Shown: positions 22,822-31,964 of the stretch, one piece after another
Position numbering within the stretch: the stretch's first letter is position 1
How the letters are laid out: each line of letters starts with the position of its first letter
Source: an uncultured Clostridia bacterium
GTDB taxonomy: Bacteria > Bacillota > Clostridia > UMGS1810
NCBI GenBank assembly: GCA_934500705.1
Contig: CAKSTI010000007.1
Coordinates: 1 to 64,000, forward strand
Length of the DNA: 64,000 nucleotides
Reading direction: 5' to 3'
The notes under the pieces: model-generated
What the model was told of the DNA's origin: nothing
Databases searched by the model: none
What the model saw: the letters and a program-made list of their open reading frames with translations, nothing else
Translations under genes and position numbers: made by a program

Positions 22822-22865
22822 TGCTTCACATTTTTTAGAAAAAGTATCACATTTTTTAGAAAAAG
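22799..22865. repeat. Three tandem copies of a promoter-like 19-20-mer
   Basis: TCACATTTTTTAGAAAAAG occurs at 22847-22865 and 22826-22844, and with one extra T at 22799-22818, separated by 2-7 nt. Read on the minus strand each copy is CTTTTTCTAAAAAATGTGA. That is the spacer and extended -10 part of the ECF operon promoter, so it looks like promoter triplication or a reiterated binding site. Confidence 0.8.
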
Positions 22866-22872
22866 CAAACAC

Positions 22873-22901
22873 TTGCACTTTGAAATATATTGTGGTAAAA
22901 T
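22873..22901 (+). promoter_or_regulatory. Sigma-A promoter of the recJ operon
   Basis: TTGCAC (22873-22878) and TAAAAT (22896-22901), spacer 17 nt. Confidence 0.8.
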
Positions 22902-22938
22902 GTATATTATATGTAATTTGAGAAACGAGGTGTGCAAT

Positions 22939-24933
22939 TTGGCAAGGACAAAAAAATGGATTTTGGCAGAACTTGACAATCGGAAAGCCAAAAGTATTTC
23001 AGATGCCTGCCACGTCGGCAAACTTGCCGCCCGTGTTCTTGCCGCACGTGGATTTGACGGGGACAGCGCAAAGGAGTTTTTGTCTGTATCGCCCTCGTGT
23101 TTTCACGACCCGTTTCTTTTAAACGATATGCAAAAGGCTGTCGATACCGTTAAATCCGCACTTGAAAGGAATAAAAAAATTGCCGTATACGGTGACTATG
23201 ACACCGACGGCATAACATCGTCATACATTATGTACGATTTTTTAAAGAGTCTTGGAGCCGACATCACGTACTATATCCCCGACCGTGAGGGCGAGGGTTA
23301 CGGCGTGAGCACCGTCGGCATAGACAGGCTGAGCGCACAGGGCGTCAGTCTCATAATCACCGTAGACACCGGCATCACCGCAGTTGAGGAAACGGAATAC
23401 GCAAAAAAGCTCGGCATAACCTTGGTAATTACCGACCACCACACGCCCAAGGACACCCTGCCCGATGCGGCGGCAGTAGTAAACCCCAAAGTTTCGCCAA
23501 ATTATCCCTTTGACGCCCTCGCAGGCGTGGGCGTGGCGTTCAAACTCGCATACGCACTCTCTGACTGCGACAGGGACGTGTTTGAGAGGTACTGCGGCAT
23601 TGCGGCAGTGGGTACCGTTGCGGATATGGTTCCGCTCACGGGCGAAAACCGCTATATTGCCGCCGTGGGAATAGACCGACTGCACCGCAGTTTAAGCATT
23701 GGTCTTAATGCCCTTGCACAGGTTGCCGGCAAAGATATGAGCACGGTAAACGCAACGGACATCGGCTTTGCCTTCTCCCCCAGGCTCAACGCCGCCGGGA
23801 GAATGGCGAGCGCAAAGACGTCGGTAGAACTGCTCTTGACCGATGACGAAAACGATGCCCGTCAAAAGGCGCTTTTCCTCGACGAGTGCAACAGACACCG
23901 CCAGGACGAGGAACAGAGGATACTCAAAGAGGCGCTCGAAATAATAGAAAAAAACCACTATGAAAACGATAATTATATCCTTGTCGCAAAGGAAAACTGG
24001 CTTCACGGCGTGATAGGAATTGTGTCGTCAAGAATAACCGAAATATTCTGCAAACCCAGCTCCGTTGTGAGCATCGACACGGACGGCAACGGCAAAGCGT
24101 CCGGCAGGAGCATACGGGGAGTCAACATCTTTGACGCCCTCACAAACTGCAAGGACGACCTTGTAAAGTTCGGCGGTCACGAGCTTGCCGCAGGGTTCAG
24201 CGTAAGAGCCGACAGGATAGACGACCTGAGATGCGATATGAACCGCTTTATCGCACCGCTTATGACGGAGGAAATCTGCACACCCACTCTTAAAATCGAC
24301 TGCGAAATATCGCTCGGCGACATTAACCTTGCAACAGCCGGTGAGCTTGAAGTGTTGGAGCCGCACGGCATAGAAAATGCCAAACCCCTCTTTTGCATAA
24401 ACAACGTGACGTTGGAGAGTGTGCGCTTTACCTCAAACGGCAAACACGCCTTTCTTACACTCAGCGCCGACGGGGAAACACGGGAAGTACCGGCGTTTTC
24501 TATGGCGGAGCAGGTGCGCTCGTTGGAACGTGGGGACGTTATATCCCTTGCCGGCTCGCTCGGCATAAACTGCTACAAGGGCAAACGTTTTGCACAGTTT
24601 ATAGTACGGGACATTCACTCCGACTGCCGACTTAAACAAATCGGGCGCAGTGAGCTTGCGCTTATCTTCACCGCTCTGCGCAGTGATATGCAAAACGGCG
24701 GTTGCAGTGTGGACAAAATCTCATTTGCGCCGATTTTCGGCCACAGCGGACTTTTGGCGTTTAAAAAGCCAAAGCGGAAAGCGGCGTTTAAGATTTTTGA
24801 GGAACTTGATATAATAAAAATCACGGACTGCGGTTCGACGCTTATGATAACAGAGGGAAAAAACTTTAAAGCCAAAACGGAACTTAAAAATTCCGAAACA
24901 TATATGAAATTCGGCAGGGAGGTCTGCATATGA
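22939..24933 (+). CDS. recJ: Single-stranded-DNA-specific exonuclease RecJ
   Basis: A 664-residue DHH-family 5'-3' exonuclease acting in recombination and mismatch repair. Visible motifs: YGDYDTDGITSSY (motif I), ITVDTGITA, the DHH motif in VITDHHTPKDTLPDA, GVGVAFKLA, and the DHHA1 region with HGVIGIVSSRI and KFGGHELAAGF. The start is TTG 22939 with GAGGTG 6 nt upstream, because the earlier in-frame ATG would fall before the predicted transcription start. It overlaps relA by ATGA. First gene of a five-gene operon. Confidence 0.94.
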   Translation: MARTKKWILAELDNRKAKSISDACHVGKLAARVLAARGFDGDSAKEFLSVSPSCFHDPFLLNDMQKAVDTVKSALERNKKIAVYGDYDTDGITSSYIMYDFLKSLGADITYYIPDREGEGYGVSTVGIDRLSAQGVSLIITVDTGITAVEETEYAKKLGITLVITDHHTPKDTLPDAAAVVNPKVSPNYPFDALAGVGVAFKLAYALSDCDRDVFERYCGIAAVGTVADMVPLTGENRYIAAVGIDRLHRSLSIGLNALAQVAGKDMSTVNATDIGFAFSPRLNAAGRMASAKTSVELLLTDDENDARQKALFLDECNRHRQDEEQRILKEALEIIEKNHYENDNYILVAKENWLHGVIGIVSSRITEIFCKPSSVVSIDTDGNGKASGRSIRGVNIFDALTNCKDDLVKFGGHELAAGFSVRADRIDDLRCDMNRFIAPLMTEEICTPTLKIDCEISLGDINLATAGELEVLEPHGIENAKPLFCINNVTLESVRFTSNGKHAFLTLSADGETREVPAFSMAEQVRSLERGDVISLAGSLGINCYKGKRFAQFIVRDIHSDCRLKQIGRSELALIFTALRSDMQNGGCSVDKISFAPIFGHSGLLAFKKPKRKAAFKIFEELDIIKITDCGSTLMITEGKNFKAKTELKNSETYMKFGREVCI

Positions 24934-27107
24934 AGGAAACATTTGAAAATCTCATCTCAAAGGTAAAGGCGAACAATCCTAACGCCGACACGGAAAAAAT
25001 CCGCCGTGCCTATGAACTTGCCTGCGATGCACACAAAGACCAAAAGCGCATCTCCGGCACTCCCTACATCACCCACCCCCTTGCCGTGGCAACCATTGTG
25101 GCGGATATGCAAATGGACGTGGACTCCGTGTGTGCGGCGCTTTTGCACGACGTTGTGGAGGACACCGCATATTCCATCGACGACATAAAAGAACGCTTCG
25201 GCGAGCAGGTGGCACTGCTTGTGGACGGAGTTACAAAGCTCGACAAAATATCCTTTTCCAGCAAAGAGGAAAGGGATATGGAGAACCTCAGAAAAATGTT
25301 TCTCGCTATGGCGGCGGACATCAGGGTTATAATAATAAAATTTGCCGACCGTATGCACAACCTGCGCACGCTCATAAGTATGTCGGAGGACAAACAGCGA
25401 GAAAAGGCAAGAGAAACACTCTCTGTGTTCGCTCCGCTTGCCCACAGGCTCGGTATGTATAAGATTAAATGGGAGCTTGAAGATTTGTCGCTCAAATACA
25501 TCGACCCCATCGCATACTACGAGATAATGAAGGGCATAAACCAAAAGCGCCAGGAAAGAGAAAAATTTATTGACATAATAAAGCGTGATTTAAAAAAGAA
25601 ATTGCAGGAACTGGGCATTGAGTGCTCCATTGACGGCAGACCCAAGCACTTTTACAGCATATACCGAAAAATGTATACGCAGAACAAAACCTTAGACCAG
25701 ATATACGACCTCTTTGCCGTGCGCATAATCGTAAACACCGTCAGCGACTGTTACGCCGCCCTCGGTGCGGCTCACGAGCTGTATAAGCCTATGCCCGGCA
25801 GATTTAAAGACTACATCGCTATGCCAAAGCCGAATATGTACCAGTCACTGCACACAACGGTTATAGGCAAAGACGGTCAGCCGTTTGAAATTCAGATACG
25901 GACAAAGAAAATGCACGAAATTGCCGAAAACGGAATTGCGGCGCACTGGAAATACAAAGAGGGCAAAAGCGGCTCCGATGCCGACACAGAGCAAAAATTC
26001 CAGTGGGTGCGCCAAATTCTTGACGTTCAGAAGGACGCAAAGGACGAGGAGGAATTTTTGCAGACCCTGCGCATAGACCTTTTTACCGACCAGGTGTTTG
26101 TGTTCTCGCCCAAGGGCGACGTGCGCAGTTTCCCGGCAGGCTCAACGCCTGTGGACTTTGCTTTCAGCATACACTCGGCAATAGGCTACAAGATGCAGGG
26201 CGCAAAGGTCAACGGCAAAATCGTTCCGCTTGACTACCAGATGAAAAACGGCGACATCGTGGAGATTATCACCTCCTCCGCCGTCCACGGACCGAGCCTT
26301 GACTGGCTTAAAATCATCAAAACAGGCCAGGCAAGGAGCAAAATCAATGCGTGGTTTAAAAAGGAAAAGCGTGAGGAAAACATCATTCAAGGCAAAGAAA
26401 TGCTCGAACGTGAACTTAAACGCCAGGGACTCTCTCAGCTTAACCTCGGCTCACCGGAGTACATCGAGCTAATCGTAAGACGTTACGGCTACGCCAGCGC
26501 CGACGACCTGTACGCAAACCTCGGCTACGGCGGTATGCACCTTGCCGGACTTATAAACAAGCTGAAAGACGAATACAAAAAGCAGAACGCAAAACCGGAA
26601 GTTATCCCCACCGCTCCGCCCACGGAGAGTGAAAAACACAAATCAAGAGGTGCGTCGGACGCAGTAATAGTAAACGGCATAGAAAACTGTCTTATCCGCT
26701 ATTCCAAGTGCTGCAACCCCGTGCCGGGTGACAAGATAATAGGCTACATCACCCGTGGCAGAGGTGTTTCCATTCACCGTCAGGACTGCATAAACGTTGC
26801 CGCAATGTATAAGGACGAAAACGAGCGTGCACGGCTCATAGACGTTTCGTGGGAGAACAGCAAGGAAGCGTCCTATCTTTCCAAAATCAAGATTGTGTGC
26901 GCAGACCGTGACGGTCTTGTGCTTGAAGTTGCAAACCTTGTCAGCGACACGAGGGTTTCCTTAAAGTCACTCAACGCACGCTCCACCAAGGACTCGATAG
27001 CAATAGTCGAAATAACGGTTGACGTGCGCAACACCGACCAGATTAATATGCTGATTAAAAACCTTAACAAACTTAAAGACGTGATTGAAGTATCACGTGA
27101 CAACTGA
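24930..27107 (+). CDS. relA: Bifunctional (p)ppGpp synthetase/hydrolase (RelA/SpoT homologue)
   Basis: A 725-residue RSH protein. The N-terminal HD hydrolase domain has HPLAVATIV and ALLHDVVEDT, followed by the synthetase domain (KPNMYQSLHTTVIG, about residues 240-350). A TGS domain (VFSPKGDVRSFPAGSTPVDFAF, about 390-450), a zinc-finger-like region (CLIRYSKCCNPVPGDKIIGY) and a C-terminal ACT domain complete it. It makes and degrades the stringent-response alarmone. The intact HD motif shows both activities are likely. Coupled to recJ by ATGA overlap, as is usual in Clostridia. Confidence 0.96.
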   Translation: MKETFENLISKVKANNPNADTEKIRRAYELACDAHKDQKRISGTPYITHPLAVATIVADMQMDVDSVCAALLHDVVEDTAYSIDDIKERFGEQVALLVDGVTKLDKISFSSKEERDMENLRKMFLAMAADIRVIIIKFADRMHNLRTLISMSEDKQREKARETLSVFAPLAHRLGMYKIKWELEDLSLKYIDPIAYYEIMKGINQKRQEREKFIDIIKRDLKKKLQELGIECSIDGRPKHFYSIYRKMYTQNKTLDQIYDLFAVRIIVNTVSDCYAALGAAHELYKPMPGRFKDYIAMPKPNMYQSLHTTVIGKDGQPFEIQIRTKKMHEIAENGIAAHWKYKEGKSGSDADTEQKFQWVRQILDVQKDAKDEEEFLQTLRIDLFTDQVFVFSPKGDVRSFPAGSTPVDFAFSIHSAIGYKMQGAKVNGKIVPLDYQMKNGDIVEIITSSAVHGPSLDWLKIIKTGQARSKINAWFKKEKREENIIQGKEMLERELKRQGLSQLNLGSPEYIELIVRRYGYASADDLYANLGYGGMHLAGLINKLKDEYKKQNAKPEVIPTAPPTESEKHKSRGASDAVIVNGIENCLIRYSKCCNPVPGDKIIGYITRGRGVSIHRQDCINVAAMYKDENERARLIDVSWENSKEASYLSKIKIVCADRDGLVLEVANLVSDTRVSLKSLNARSTKDSIAIVEITVDVRNTDQINMLIKNLNKLKDVIEVSRDN

Positions 27108-27119
27108 GGAGTGAATAAT

Positions 27120-27737
27120 ATGAAGATATCCTGTACGGCAGTCGGCGACTTTGAGGCGAATTTTTACCTCGTAACGGACGAAATGAGCAAAGAGGGCTTT
27201 GCCGTTGACCCCGGCGCCGAACCCGAAAAGCTGATTGAAATTATACGGGAGAGCGGCTGTGACCTTAAATACATCATCATAACTCACGCCCACGCCGACC
27301 ACATAGGTGCTCTTGACGAGCTTAAAGCGGCGTTTAACGTGCCGGTTGTAATAGGCAAAGACGACGCCGACGCATTAAATGACAGCCGAAAGAATTTGTG
27401 TGACCGCTTTAGTATGCAGTCCCCCAAAACAAAGGCGGACATATTGGCGTACGACGGCTTTACCCTGGAATTAGGCGACGAAAAAATCGAGTTTATTGAA
27501 ACTCCCGGTCACACAAAGGGCGGCATCTGCATACTCACCAAGGATTTTGTAATAACAGGCGACACGCTGTTTCACCTTTCCGTCGGAAGGAGCGACTTTG
27601 ACGGCGGCGACCAGTACGAACTTGTTTCGTCTATCAAAAACAAGCTGTTTAAACTGTTTCCCACAACCAGAGTATATCCGGGTCACGGAGGGGCTACCAC
27701 AATTCTTTTTGAGTCAGAGCACAACCCCTTTGTCTGA
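27120..27737 (+). CDS. MBL-fold metallo-hydrolase (glyoxalase II-like)
   Basis: A 205-residue metallo-beta-lactamase fold protein. It has the zinc motif THAHADH (residues 55-61), a later metal His in ETPGHTKGGIC, the bridging Asp in ITGDTLF and a final His in YPGHGGAT. These match YcbL/glyoxalase II-type hydrolases found after relA in many Clostridia. The natural thioester substrate is unknown. Start ATG 27120 has AGGAG 8 nt upstream; a GTG at 27111 would include the ribosome site. Confidence 0.9.
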   Translation: MKISCTAVGDFEANFYLVTDEMSKEGFAVDPGAEPEKLIEIIRESGCDLKYIIITHAHADHIGALDELKAAFNVPVVIGKDDADALNDSRKNLCDRFSMQSPKTKADILAYDGFTLELGDEKIEFIETPGHTKGGICILTKDFVITGDTLFHLSVGRSDFDGGDQYELVSSIKNKLFKLFPTTRVYPGHGGATTILFESEHNPFV

Positions 27738-27749
27738 AAGCGTGGCAAG

Positions 27750-29186
27750 ATGAAGTTAATCTTAAAAAATCACACAGAGGAATACGCCGCAAGAGAGATA
27801 ATTGCCGCATACATTCCGAGGGTAAAAATAGAAGTGAGCGAAAATGCGGAAAACGGCGAGGACTGCGCCGTGTCCGAGGTTACGGAGAATAACGGCGTGT
27901 TTGAATATAGGGCAAGCCTTCTTTTGGACGGCAGGGAGTATTGCGGTTTCTGCACCGCCGATGCGTTTTCAAAGACATTTGTAAAAAAGGCTCTCTCCGC
28001 CGCTCTTTCCGATGCAACGGGTATTTCCCTTCCCTGGGGACTCATAACGGGAATTCGTCCGAGCAAAATGGTGCGTGAACTCGATTCCGAAGGCAAAAGC
28101 AGAGAACAAATCGAACGGATTTTTAAGGAGCATTACCTCTGTGACGGCGACAAAATCCGCCTTGCCGCAGACGTTGCATACCGTGAAAAGTCGCTGATTG
28201 CAACTATGCCACAAAATTCCGTCAGCCTGTATATCGGCATACCGTTCTGCCCCACAAGATGTCTGTACTGTTCGTTTACGTCGCAGTCGGTGGAGTTTTC
28301 AAACAAGCTCACCGAGCCGTATATGGACGCACTGTGCAAGGAGATGCGGGCAACGGCGGAGATTGCAAGGCAGAAAGATTTAAAAGTCGACACGGTATAC
28401 ATAGGCGGCGGAACGCCTACAAGCCTTACGGAAAAGCAGCTTTCAAGGCTTTTAACCGAGCTTTATACCGACTTTGACCTATCCTCAATGCGTGAGATAA
28501 CCTTGGAGGCAGGCAGACCCGACACCATAAATGAGGAAAAGCTGAAAATCATATCCGACTTCGGCATATCGAGAATAAGCATAAATCCGCAGACGATGAA
28601 CCAAAAGACTCTTGACGTTATCGGCCGCAGACACACTCCGAACGACATCGTGAGAACATATGAAACGGCGGTAAGAATGGGATTTAACCACATAAACACC
28701 GACCTCATTGCAGGACTGCCCGGCGAGAGCGCAGAGGACTTTGCATATACGCTGTCGGAAGTCGGCAAGCTGAACCCAAAGAGCGTTACCGTGCACACAA
28801 TGTGCGTAAAGCGTGGGTCGTACCTCGACAAATTTTACGATATGTATACCCCCTCCGCCGCAGAAACGGTAAACGAAATGCTCAAAAATGCGGCGCAGTC
28901 TATGGCGGCGCTCGGCAAAAAGCCGTACTATATGTACCGACAGAAAAATATGCTCGGCAATCTTGAAAACGTGGGCTACTGCGATGACGGACACGAGTGC
29001 CTCTACAATGTATACATTATGGAGGAAGTGCAGAGCATACTTGCTGTGGGCGCAGGCGCATCGACAAAAATAATAAACGGTGACAGAATTGACAGAATTT
29101 TCAACGTTAAGGAAGTTTCTGAATATATTAAACGTATAGATGAAATGATAGAGAGAAAAGACATTTTAAAGGGTGATATGATATGA
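27750..29186 (+). CDS. hemZ: Coproporphyrinogen III dehydrogenase-type radical SAM protein HemZ
   Basis: A 478-residue radical SAM protein with an HemZ-specific N-terminal domain (residues 1-150, GITGIRPSKMV region). The cluster motif is CPTRCLYC (Cys 167, 171, 174), followed by YIGGGTPTSL, the glycine-rich SAM-binding block. The C-terminal HemN-like domain has MYRQKNMLGNLENVGY. HemZ proteins are grouped with oxygen-independent coproporphyrinogen oxidases, but many organisms carrying one lack a full haem pathway, so the exact reaction here is open. 12 nt after the MBL gene and ATGA-overlapping with the kinase gene. Confidence 0.9.
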   Translation: MKLILKNHTEEYAAREIIAAYIPRVKIEVSENAENGEDCAVSEVTENNGVFEYRASLLLDGREYCGFCTADAFSKTFVKKALSAALSDATGISLPWGLITGIRPSKMVRELDSEGKSREQIERIFKEHYLCDGDKIRLAADVAYREKSLIATMPQNSVSLYIGIPFCPTRCLYCSFTSQSVEFSNKLTEPYMDALCKEMRATAEIARQKDLKVDTVYIGGGTPTSLTEKQLSRLLTELYTDFDLSSMREITLEAGRPDTINEEKLKIISDFGISRISINPQTMNQKTLDVIGRRHTPNDIVRTYETAVRMGFNHINTDLIAGLPGESAEDFAYTLSEVGKLNPKSVTVHTMCVKRGSYLDKFYDMYTPSAAETVNEMLKNAAQSMAALGKKPYYMYRQKNMLGNLENVGYCDDGHECLYNVYIMEEVQSILAVGAGASTKIINGDRIDRIFNVKEVSEYIKRIDEMIERKDILKGDMI

Positions 29187-30166
29187 CACGGGTTGAGGAA
29201 TGTATCGACAGCTACAAAAGGTGGTGCGCCAAACTTGGCGTAACCAAAATATCGGACGTAAACCGAGCCGTGTCCGAGGGCAGGAGTTCCGAGCTTGTAA
29301 ACCTCGGCGAAATCCGCCACGAGCAGAGCATATCGCAGATAGCGCAGAGAATTTTTGAGAATCCGCAAAAACGCCTGATACTCATAAGCGGCCCGTCAAG
29401 CTCAGGCAAAACGACGTTTGCGTCAAGGCTCAAACTGCACCTTAAAGTTCTCGGCATCGAGGCGGTTACAATCTCGCTGGACAATTATTTTATAAAAACC
29501 GAGGATATGCCCCTCGGCGACGACGGCAAAGCGGACTTTGAGTCGTTCGAGTCCATAGACTACCGCCTGTTTAACGAGCACATTATGGAGCTTATATGCG
29601 GCGGCGAAGTGAGTATGCCGAGGTTCGACTTTGAGAGAGCCGTTCCCGTGCCCGACGCACAGAAACTGCGGCTCAAAAATGACGAGATTATAATCATAGA
29701 GGGCATACATGCCCTTAACGAAAAGCTGGCGGAAAACGTTCCCGAACAAAACCGCTACCGCATCTACTGCACGGCGCTCACTTGCCTTGAAACGGACGGC
29801 GGCGACACAATATCCAGCACCGCCACAAGGCTTATACGGCGGACTATACGGGATTTTTATTTCAGAAACACATCGGCGTCATACACCTTTGACCTGTGGG
29901 CAAACGTTGAAAAGGGAGCAAAGAAAAACATCTACCCCTACACCGACAGTGCAGACATCGTGTTTAACTCGTCGCTCCTGTATGAGTTCGGCGTCTACGA
30001 AAAGCACCTTAAAAAGGTGTTTGCTAACGTGAACCTAAGCCCCGAATATGAAAAAATAAGGCAGAGTATGTTTGAACTGACGGAAAATTTTGTGCCGATA
30101 GACGAAAGCATCGTACCCCCTATGTCTATCGTTAAAGAGTTTACGGGCGGTTCAACATTGTTTTAG
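29183..30166 (+). CDS. Nucleoside (uridine-type) kinase, short form
   Basis: A 327-residue P-loop kinase of the uridine kinase/phosphoribulokinase family. Walker A is GPSSSGKTT (residues 70-78), then come the substrate block SLDNYF, the Walker B-like IIIIEGIHAL and the lid arginines RRTIRDFYFR. In many Clostridia the protein in this hemZ-linked position is about 550 residues, with a ThrRS-like/TGS N-terminal half. Here only about 60 residues precede the kinase domain, so that half is absent. Coupled to hemZ by ATGA overlap; last gene of the recJ operon. Confidence 0.85.
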   Translation: MTRVEECIDSYKRWCAKLGVTKISDVNRAVSEGRSSELVNLGEIRHEQSISQIAQRIFENPQKRLILISGPSSSGKTTFASRLKLHLKVLGIEAVTISLDNYFIKTEDMPLGDDGKADFESFESIDYRLFNEHIMELICGGEVSMPRFDFERAVPVPDAQKLRLKNDEIIIIEGIHALNEKLAENVPEQNRYRIYCTALTCLETDGGDTISSTATRLIRRTIRDFYFRNTSASYTFDLWANVEKGAKKNIYPYTDSADIVFNSSLLYEFGVYEKHLKKVFANVNLSPEYEKIRQSMFELTENFVPIDESIVPPMSIVKEFTGGSTLF

Positions 30167-30170
30167 TTAG

Positions 30171-30202
30171 TTAGGCAGTGGGAACCCGAACCCACTGCCT
30201 AA
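30171..30202 (+). terminator. Hairpin after the nucleoside kinase
   Basis: A 12-bp perfect stem (TTAGGCAGTGGG with CCCACTGCCTAA) directly after the stop codon, without a following T-run. The adjacent hairpin at 30222 supplies the T-run. Confidence 0.5.
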
Positions 30203-30221
30203 ACTCTCCACTGCCTATACG

Positions 30222-30262
30222 AACGGCGTTCCTCAGCAATCACCGAGAAACGCCGTTTATTT
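30222..30262. terminator. Terminator between convergent kinase and membrane-protein genes
   Basis: AACGGCGTT (30222-30230) pairs with AACGCCGTT (30249-30257), followed on the plus strand by a T-rich tract. It overlaps the last codons of the minus-strand gene. Confidence 0.7.
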
Positions 30263-30695
30263 TTACAATACACAAAACCTTAATCCCCGACGCTATCTCC
30301 GGCTTGTTGTTCATAACAAGCTCCGCTCCGTCGGTTTCGCCAACGCAGACGGATATTTTTCCGCCCGATGCGTTGTTTACCTCAACGACTCCGTCGCAGT
30401 CCACATCTATTTGGCGGCTGCGCCCGTCAAGCACGGCGACCTTTTCGCCGTTAAAGAGTATTTCTATATTCTCCGACGGTTTGCCGGAGGTCAGACGCAC
30501 GGTGACGGTGCCCTTTTTTATAACGCCGCTCGATGCGTAGGTTATCTTTTCAAATTTTTCAATCCCCGTGAGCTTATCCCTCGTCACTGCGCTTTTGAGG
30601 CACAGCTGCGAGAGCACAAGCACCGCAAAGAGGACGGCGCTTACGGCTATTAAAAACATTGACACTTTTTCGCTGACTTTTTCAAACTTTCGCAT
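30240..30695 (-). CDS. Hypothetical single-pass membrane protein
   Basis: A 151-residue protein with one N-terminal membrane helix (about residues 13-32, MFLIAVSAVLFAVLVLSQLC) and a beta-rich extracytoplasmic part. That part has regularly spaced strands (TVTVRLTSG, IEILFNGEKVAVL, QIDVDCDGVVEV). I do not recognise the family. A distant likeness to small exported domains such as NusG-domain-II proteins is possible but not demonstrated. It lies 37 nt downstream of the HI0933-type flavoprotein on the same strand and is probably cotranscribed. Confidence 0.55.
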   Translation of the reverse strand: MRKFEKVSEKVSMFLIAVSAVLFAVLVLSQLCLKSAVTRDKLTGIEKFEKITYASSGVIKKGTVTVRLTSGKPSENIEILFNGEKVAVLDGRSRQIDVDCDGVVEVNNASGGKISVCVGETDGAELVMNNKPEIASGIKVLCIVKINGVSR

Positions 30696-30732
30696 AATAT
30701 CACCAATTAAGTTTTATGCAAAAATTTTATTT

Positions 30733-31953
30733 TTATACGTTCATTCCGGCAAGATAACCCGTGGAAAAGGCAATCTGCAAGTTAAATCCGCCCGTGTATG
30801 CGTCCACGTCTATCACCTCGCCGGCAAAGAATATCCCCTTTTCTATTTTAGACTCCATAGTCTTTGGGTTTATCTCCTTTACGCTCACGCCGCCCGACGT
30901 CACAATGGCATCTGTGACGCTCCGCAGACGGCGGACGTCAAATTCAAGCGACTTTAAGCACGAAAGCAGTGAGTGCCGCTCCGCCTTGCTTATGGAGTTG
31001 ACCTGCTTGTGCGCATCTATGCCCGAAAGTTCGGCTATTACCGGTATCAGCTTTTTGGGGAGCAGAGCATCAAGTGAATTTATGTACGCCTTGTTTTTGT
31101 TTGCCTCAAAGTCACGCAGTATGCGTTTGTCGAGGGTCTGCTCATCGAGAGCGCTTTTTAAATCTATTTTAATCTTGTACTTATGCCTGTCAAAATCTCT
31201 CATATGGGAGCTTGCGCTGAGTATTATCGGCCCGCTTGCCCCGTAATGGGTAAAGAGCATCTCGCCGAAATCGCTGTAAAGCTCCCTGCCGTCCTCAAAG
31301 ACTGTGAGCGCCGCATTTCTAAGCGACAGTCCCATAAGTTCAGCACAGTACTTGGAGTCAAGCTCCATCGGCACGAGAGAGCCTTTGGGAGTAACTATTG
31401 TATGCCCCATTTTCTTTGCAAATCGGTAGCCGTCACCCGTTGAGCCTGTCTTGGGGTAGCTTACACCGCCTGTTGCAATTATCACGGAGTCGCACTTCAC
31501 GGCACGGTTTCCGCTTAAAATAACCCTCTTGCCCTCGACGTCCGTTCTGATGTCCGTAACAGCGGCGCACACGGTCTTAACGCCGTAGTGCTTTAATATT
31601 CGCTTTAAGCAGAGCAGTACGTCCGCCGCCCTGTCCGACACGGGGAAAACTCTGCCGCCACGCTCAACCTTGGTTTCGAGCCCTGCATTATTTAAGAGGT
31701 TTACAAGGTCACGGTTTGTAAACGAATAAAAGGCGCTGTAAAGGAAATTTCCGTTCACGGGAACGTTTTCTATAAACTCGGAAATGTCGCAGTCGTTTGT
31801 AATGTTGCACCTTCCCTTACCCGTGATTAATAGTTTTCTGCCCAAATCACGATTTTTTTCTATTATTACCGCTCTCTTGCCCCTCTTTGCCGCAACTGCC
31901 GCTGCCATCATTCCGGCAGGACCGCCGCCGACTATAAGCACGGTATCGGTCAT
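30733..31953 (-). CDS. HI0933/YhiN-type FAD-dependent oxidoreductase
   Basis: A 406-residue flavoprotein with GGGPAGMMAA (residues 9-18), the family hallmark GRKLLITGKGRCNITN, GGRVFPVSDRA and the C-terminal GGVSVKEINPKTMESK plus FAGEVIDVDAYTGGFNLQIAF. Members are annotated as aminoacetone oxidase-like or YhiN proteins; the physiological reaction is unsettled. 11 nt after the MurR/RpiR regulator gene, so cotranscribed with it. Confidence 0.9.
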   Translation of the reverse strand: MTDTVLIVGGGPAGMMAAAVAAKRGKRAVIIEKNRDLGRKLLITGKGRCNITNDCDISEFIENVPVNGNFLYSAFYSFTNRDLVNLLNNAGLETKVERGGRVFPVSDRAADVLLCLKRILKHYGVKTVCAAVTDIRTDVEGKRVILSGNRAVKCDSVIIATGGVSYPKTGSTGDGYRFAKKMGHTIVTPKGSLVPMELDSKYCAELMGLSLRNAALTVFEDGRELYSDFGEMLFTHYGASGPIILSASSHMRDFDRHKYKIKIDLKSALDEQTLDKRILRDFEANKNKAYINSLDALLPKKLIPVIAELSGIDAHKQVNSISKAERHSLLSCLKSLEFDVRRLRSVTDAIVTSGGVSVKEINPKTMESKIEKGIFFAGEVIDVDAYTGGFNLQIAFSTGYLAGMNV

Positions 31954-31964
31954 TGTATCACACC

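Noticed and set aside
22799..22865. Tandem repeats considered as a CRISPR remnant
   Set aside because: Repeats are A/T-only with 2-7-nt gaps and no spacers; they match the promoter sequence instead.
24957..25544. 195-codon minus-strand open frame opposite relA
   Set aside because: Antisense to the HD domain of the RelA/SpoT homologue; no supporting signals.
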